NCBI GenBank assembly: GCA_002503545.1
Contig: DARY01000011.1
Span: 42,703 to 68,150 of the forward strand
Reading direction: 5' to 3'
Length of the DNA stretch: 25,448 bases
From: Candidatus Methanomethylophilus sp. UBA78
Lineage (GTDB): Archaea > Thermoplasmatota > Thermoplasmata > Methanomassiliicoccales > Methanomethylophilaceae
Shown here: in pieces, positions 21,804-25,448 of the stretch
How positions within the stretch are numbered: position 1 is the stretch's first letter
How the letters are laid out: every line of letters begins with the position of its first letter
Position numbers and translations under genes: made by a program
The notes under the pieces: generated by a model
Databases searched by the model: none
What the model was told of the DNA's origin: nothing
Seen by the model: the letters and a program-made list of their open reading frames with translations, nothing else

Positions 21804-23042
21804 ATGAAAATGAAATTCAACTTCTTAGGCGGTGCCGACATAGTCGGACGCATGGCCATGTCCATGGAAGGCGATGGGAAAACTATGCTCATGGAATACG
21901 GAGTCAGTCCCACCAAGCCTCCCGAGTACCCGCTGCCCGTGCCGGGGAAGATCGACCACATGTTCCTCACCCACAGCCATCTGGACCACTGCGGCATGGT
22001 TCCGGCCGTCTGCGGAAAGCAGAACTGCGAGCTGTTCACCACCCCTCTGAGTGCGGAGATCTCCGAACTCATGATGTACGACAGCCTGAAGATAGCCAAG
22101 GCCGAGGGTTACCCCATCCCCTACACGCAGCAGGAAATCGAGAAGACCATGAAGCACGTGGTCCCGCTGGCTTTCGAAGACACGATAGAACTGGGCAACA
22201 TCGACGTGACCCTGCATGCCGCCGGGCACGTCCCCGGAGCCGCCATGTTCGAATTCAAAGCCGACAGCAGCACCCTCTACACCGGCGACATACACACCGA
22301 GGATCAGAAACTGGTACTCGGAGCCAGGCCCCGCGACTGCAAGAACCTCTTCATCGAGGGAACCTACGGCGGCAGGAACCATCCCCCGAAGGAGGACACC
22401 ATCAACGCCTTCGTGGCCAAGATCGACGAGGTAATCGACAGGGGAGGGATCGTCATCATCCCCTGCTTCGCCGTCGGAAGGACCCAGGAGATCATGCTGC
22501 TCCTGAAGAACCTCGGTTACGAGATGTGGGTCGACGGCATGGGAAGGTCCGTGACCAACCTGTTCCTCGACTACCCCGAGTACATCAGGAACGCCAAGTC
22601 CCTCAAGGCCGCCAAGAGGACGTTCAACGAGATAAGGAACAATGCGTCCAGGAAGAAAGCGGTCGGAGGACAGATCATCGTCACCACCGGAGGCATGCTG
22701 GACGGAGGACCCGTCCTGACCTACCTCAGGACCCTCAAGGACAACCCGAAGAACGCCATCCTCCTGGTCGGGTTCCAGGCGGAGGACACCAACGGGAGGA
22801 TGCTCATGGAGCAGGGCTGCATCAACCTCGACGGGGAGATCGTCAAGGTGTCCTGCGAGGTCCAGAAGTTCGACTTCTCCGCACACGCGGGACACGACCA
22901 GATCATCCAGTTCATAAGGGAGTGCGACCCCGAGAACATCGTCATAATGCACTCCGAGACGAGGGAGCTGTTCCTCCCCGACCTGGAGGATTACAACGTC
23001 ATCCTCCCCAAGCCGAACGTCCCCTTCGAGCTGGACATATGA
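21804..23042 (+). CDS. Beta-CASP ribonuclease aCPSF2 (archaeal CPSF2 homologue)
   Basis: A 412-aa metallo-beta-lactamase/beta-CASP ribonuclease. The zinc-binding motif HSHLDH (H57, H59, D61, H62) follows the N-terminal strand block, with AAGHVPGAA, YTGDIHTED and FIEGTYGGR next. The beta-CASP part has IPCFAVGRTQE and VTTGGMLDGGP, and KFDFSAHAGH plus VIMHSE complete the metal and RNA site. There are no N-terminal KH domains, so this is aCPSF2 rather than the termination factor aCPSF1/FttA. Relatives are 5'-3' exonucleases and endonucleases in RNA decay. AGGAG lies about 9 nt before the ATG. It leads an operon with nadC. Confidence 0.93.
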   Translation: MKMKFNFLGGADIVGRMAMSMEGDGKTMLMEYGVSPTKPPEYPLPVPGKIDHMFLTHSHLDHCGMVPAVCGKQNCELFTTPLSAEISELMMYDSLKIAKAEGYPIPYTQQEIEKTMKHVVPLAFEDTIELGNIDVTLHAAGHVPGAAMFEFKADSSTLYTGDIHTEDQKLVLGARPRDCKNLFIEGTYGGRNHPPKEDTINAFVAKIDEVIDRGGIVIIPCFAVGRTQEIMLLLKNLGYEMWVDGMGRSVTNLFLDYPEYIRNAKSLKAAKRTFNEIRNNASRKKAVGGQIIVTTGGMLDGGPVLTYLRTLKDNPKNAILLVGFQAEDTNGRMLMEQGCINLDGEIVKVSCEVQKFDFSAHAGHDQIIQFIRECDPENIVIMHSETRELFLPDLEDYNVILPKPNVPFELDI

Positions 23043-23857
23043 GAGCGCCCGACCTGCGCCCCTTCCTCGAGGAGGACGTCGGAGACGGCGACCTCACCTC
23101 GGGGATATTCCTCCCCGACCGGGAGGGGAGGGCCGTCATCACCTGCGAGGCGGACTCGGTAGTCGCCGGTCTCGACGAGGCCGTCACGATCTTCTCCATC
23201 ATGGATGTTAAGTGCAGGACCTTCGTCAAGGACGGGGACAGAGTGAAAAAGGGGACCGTGGTCCTGGAGGCCCGCGGATCCCTGAAATCTCTCATGACCT
23301 GCGAGCGCACCGCACTAAACTTCCTCATGAGGATGAGCGGGATAGCCGAGATGACCCATTCCGTATGCGAGAGGGTGCATGCCGCCGACCCGAATCTGAA
23401 GGTTGCTGGCACAAGGAAGACGACCCCCGGATTCAGGTATTTCGAGAAGAAGGCCATCGCCCTCGGCGGAGGCTGGCCGCACCGCATGGGACTCTACGAC
23501 ATGGTCATGGTGAAGGACAACCACATCTCCGCCGCAGGGGGCATCGAAGCGGTCGCGTCAAAGATGGGGGACGTCCCGGACGGAATCCCGGTGGAAATAG
23601 AGGTCCTCGACCACGACGAGGGGATCAGGGCGGCCGAGTGCGGCGCCGACATAGTGATGGGGGACCATTTCTCCCCGTCCGACGTGAAACGCCTCAGGGA
23701 GGACCTCAGGAAGATTAACCCCGACATCCTGGTGGAGGCCTCCGGCAACATAAGCCCCGATACGGCAGTCGAATATGCGGGATGCGCCGACATCGTCTCG
23801 ATCGGCGCACTGACCCATTCGGTGATGTCCACACACTTCTCCATGGACATCGAGTAA
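23039..23857 (+). CDS. nadC: Nicotinate-nucleotide pyrophosphorylase (quinolinate phosphoribosyltransferase)
   Basis: A 272-aa NadC that joins quinolinate with PRPP to give nicotinate mononucleotide, CO2 and pyrophosphate in NAD synthesis. Family blocks are EEDVGDGDLTS at the N-terminus, ERTALNFLMRMSGIA, GTRKTTPGFRYFEKKA, GGWPHRMGLYDMVMVKDNH, the EIEVLDHDE barrel strand, and EASGNISPDTAVEYA. Length is normal. The ATG at 23039 overlaps the aCPSF2 stop as ATGA, so the two are cotranscribed and probably translationally coupled. It ends with TAA. NAD made here would also supply the KptA reaction. Confidence 0.96.
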   Translation: MRAPDLRPFLEEDVGDGDLTSGIFLPDREGRAVITCEADSVVAGLDEAVTIFSIMDVKCRTFVKDGDRVKKGTVVLEARGSLKSLMTCERTALNFLMRMSGIAEMTHSVCERVHAADPNLKVAGTRKTTPGFRYFEKKAIALGGGWPHRMGLYDMVMVKDNHISAAGGIEAVASKMGDVPDGIPVEIEVLDHDEGIRAAECGADIVMGDHFSPSDVKRLREDLRKINPDILVEASGNISPDTAVEYAGCADIVSIGALTHSVMSTHFSMDIE

Positions 23858-23891
23858 CGCCTATCTACTCGGTCCGCCATTACCGCCCCAT

Positions 23892-24116
23892 ATGCTAGAC
23901 TTCGAACAGTACAAATGCGAGTTCTGCGGCAAAACCTGCAAGCAGGTCGTATTCGCCGCATTCGTATGCGAAGACCCGGAATGCGTGGAGAAGGCATACC
24001 TCGCCAGGGGCGGTCCGGGAGGGCACATGAAGAGGAAGGCGGAAGGGAAACCCATTGTGCCAGAGCTCGTCTGCGAGCCCGAGAAGGGGGCCACCGCGGA
24101 CCCCAGGAAGGACTGA
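23892..24116 (+). CDS. Small Cys-rich protein, 74 aa, unknown function
   Basis: A short protein beginning MLDFEQYKCEFCGKTCKQV with C9, C12 and C16, then CEDPECVEKAYLARGG, giving five cysteines in two groups that could bind one zinc ion. The rest is charged and probably flexible (KRKAEGKP, EKGATADPRKD). There is no membrane helix. It begins 34 nt after nadC with only a weak ribosome site and no separate TATA box, so it is probably the last gene of the aCPSF2-nadC transcript. I do not recognise the family. Confidence 0.7.
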   Translation: MLDFEQYKCEFCGKTCKQVVFAAFVCEDPECVEKAYLARGGPGGHMKRKAEGKPIVPELVCEPEKGATADPRKD

Positions 24117-24136
24117 ATTTTACCTTGAAGTTTTAA

Positions 24137-24170
24137 GGCGGACCGCCCGGAAACCCGGGCGGGATCCGCC
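24137..24170. terminator. Strong hairpin between convergent genes
   Basis: GGCGGA/TCCGCC and CCGCCCGG/CCGGGCGG pair to give 14 bp with a GA bulge and a 4-nt AAAC loop. It lies between the 74-aa gene and the end of purH, with TTTT-rich DNA just left of it (24131-24134), which would be a T/A tract after the hairpin for minus-strand transcripts. It could end transcription in both directions. Confidence 0.6.
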
Positions 24171-24181
24171 GTCACACGGAC

Positions 24182-25448
24182 TCAGCTGTGCCTGAAGACA
24201 CGGCATCCGGTGAATACCATCGCGATGTTGGCCTCGTTGGCCGCATCTATGGACTCCTGGTCCCTGATGCTTCCTCCAGGCTGTATGATGGCCGTGATGC
24301 CGGCCTGGGCGGCCGCATCCACCGCATCCCTGAAGGGGAAGAAGGCGTCGGAGGCCATGACGCATCCCTGGGTGGGCTCGTTGGCCTTGAAGGATGCGAT
24401 CTTGGCGGAATCGACACGGCTCATCTGTCCGGCACCGATGCCGACCGCATGCTCGCCCCTTACATAGACGACGGCGTTCGACATCACGTGCTTGGCGAGC
24501 TTCCATGCGAACATGAGGGAGTGGATCTCCTCCTCGGTCGGGGCGCGCTTGGTGACGACCTTCAGGTTCTTGGGGTCGATCGGGACATCCTCGTCCGTCT
24601 GCACCAGGAGGCCGCCCTGCGTCCTCTTGGTCTTCATCTCCCTCACGCGGTACTGGGGCCCGAGGGGCATGCCGGTCTCGACCAGGCGGATGTTCTTCTT
24701 CAGCTTCAGGACCTCGAGGGCTCCGAGCTCGAACTCGGGGGCCACGACGACCTCGACGAAGTACTCGTGGATCATCTTGGCGGTGGCGACGTCGCAGGTC
24801 CTGTTGAGCGCGATGACGCAGCCGAAGGCGGACAGGGGGTCCACGTCGTAGGCGGTCCTGAAGGCCTTGGAGATGGTCTCGTCGCTGGCCAGACCGCAGG
24901 GGTTGGTGTGCTTCATGACGACCGCGGTGGGCCTCTCGAAGTCCATGACGATGTCGATGGCTTTGTCCATGTCGAGGATGTTGTTGTAGGAGAGCTCCTT
25001 GCCGTGGAGGATCCTGGATTTGGAGATCGTGACCCCGGGGGTGAACGGGTCGGCGTAGTAGGCGGCCTTCTGGTTGGGGTTCTCCCCGTACCTGAGGTCC
25101 CAGACCTTCTCGGTCGGCTGGGGCCAGGAGGAGGGGAACAGGTCCTTCCCGAGGATGGGGTTCATCTTGGCCGCGATCATGGCATCGTAGTTGGCGGTGA
25201 CGGTGAACGCCTGCGCCATGAGCCTTCCGAGGATCTTGTCGTCGAGTTCCCCGTCCTTGGCGATCATGTTGCCTATGACCTCCCCGTACTGGCTCGGGTC
25301 GGTGACGACGGCCACCGATTTGTAGTTCTTGGCGGCGGCACGGATCATGGAGGGGCCTCCGATGTCGATGTTCTCGACTATGTCTTCGAAGGTCGCACCT
25401 TCCTTGAGGACCGTCTGTTTGAAGGGGTAGAGGTTGACGACCACCATG
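24182..25448 (-). CDS. purH: Bifunctional AICAR transformylase / IMP cyclohydrolase PurH, C-terminal part, cut by window edge
   Basis: About 422 residues are visible, reaching the true C-terminus. The first visible residues (VVVNLYPFKQTV) belong inside the IMP cyclohydrolase domain, so roughly 90 N-terminal residues lie outside the window; an ATG at 25447 is internal. The transformylase domain has RYGENPNQKAAYY, the catalytic K-H pair in VMKHTNPCG, DPLSAFG, GQMSRVDS and DAFFPFRDAVD. The enzyme formylates AICAR with 10-formyl-THF and closes the ring to IMP. Use of the folate-dependent PurH, rather than formate-dependent PurP of many methanogens, fits the FolD gene in the same window. Confidence 0.95.
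   Translation of the reverse strand, partial: MVVVNLYPFKQTVLKEGATFEDIVENIDIGGPSMIRAAAKNYKSVAVVTDPSQYGEVIGNMIAKDGELDDKILGRLMAQAFTVTANYDAMIAAKMNPILGKDLFPSSWPQPTEKVWDLRYGENPNQKAAYYADPFTPGVTISKSRILHGKELSYNNILDMDKAIDIVMDFERPTAVVMKHTNPCGLASDETISKAFRTAYDVDPLSAFGCVIALNRTCDVATAKMIHEYFVEVVVAPEFELGALEVLKLKKNIRLVETGMPLGPQYRVREMKTKRTQGGLLVQTDEDVPIDPKNLKVVTKRAPTEEEIHSLMFAWKLAKHVMSNAVVYVRGEHAVGIGAGQMSRVDSAKIASFKANEPTQGCVMASDAFFPFRDAVDAAAQAGITAIIQPGGSIRDQESIDAANEANIAMVFTGCRVFRHS

Noticed and set aside
1..25448. CRISPR array, insertion sequence, prophage or defence island
   Set aside because: No regularly spaced repeats, transposase, integrase, phage structural gene or terminal inverted repeat was found; gene content is core metabolism and information processing.

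Overview
The window looks like a chromosomal segment from a methanogenic archaeon of the Thermoplasmata, most probably order Methanomassiliicoccales (Methanomethylophilaceae-like). The reasons are a methanogen-only marker gene (marker protein 11), an Fpo-type F420H2-dehydrogenase-like operon, archaeal information genes (PCNA, transcription factor S, aCPSF2), a THF-type FolD, Thermoplasmata-style proteins, and TATA boxes about 22-32 nt upstream of several start codons. All 27 visible stop codons are TGA (23) or TAA (4) and none is TAG, which fits a pyrrolysine-decoding lineage. The assignment is inference from gene content; no rRNA gene is present. I found no tRNA, rRNA, CRISPR array, insertion sequence or prophage gene.

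Layout. 1-1845 (minus): start of an fpoABCD respiratory-complex operon, with fpoD cut by the left edge. 2001-2807 (plus): proC, divergent from fpoA. 2836-7871 (minus): a tightly packed operon folD - kptA - marker protein 11 - cis-prenyltransferase - B12-binding radical SAM protein. 7923-12421 (minus): the complete archaeal AMP-degradation pathway in one operon, ribose-1,5-bisphosphate isomerase - type III RuBisCO - AMP phosphorylase, followed by an overlapping NodB-fold deacetylase-like gene. 12542-14050 (plus): an unrecognised Cys-rich protein of about 502 aa. 14051-19738 (minus): a seven-gene operon TFS - PCNA - transketolase N half - transketolase C half - transaldolase - geranylgeranyl reductase - Taw2-like enzyme. 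19815-21431 (minus): a possible 57-aa protein and a six-helix membrane protein with a long Glu/Ala/Pro linker and a C-terminal domain resembling Vsr/DUF559 nucleases. 21804-24116 (plus): aCPSF2 - nadC - small Cys-rich protein. 24182-25448 (minus): purH, cut by the right edge.

How it fits together. Transketolase and transaldolase can make ribose phosphate from glycolytic intermediates. PurH and NadC feed purine and NAD synthesis. The AMP phosphorylase / isomerase / RuBisCO trio returns nucleotide ribose to 3-phosphoglycerate. Geranylgeranyl reductase and the cis-prenyltransferase serve membrane and glycan-carrier lipids. The parts that look least described are the membrane-anchored nuclease-like protein, the NodB-fold gene coupled to the AMP pathway, the 502-aa Cys protein, and a radical SAM gene whose conserved N-terminus lies upstream of any canonical start codon.
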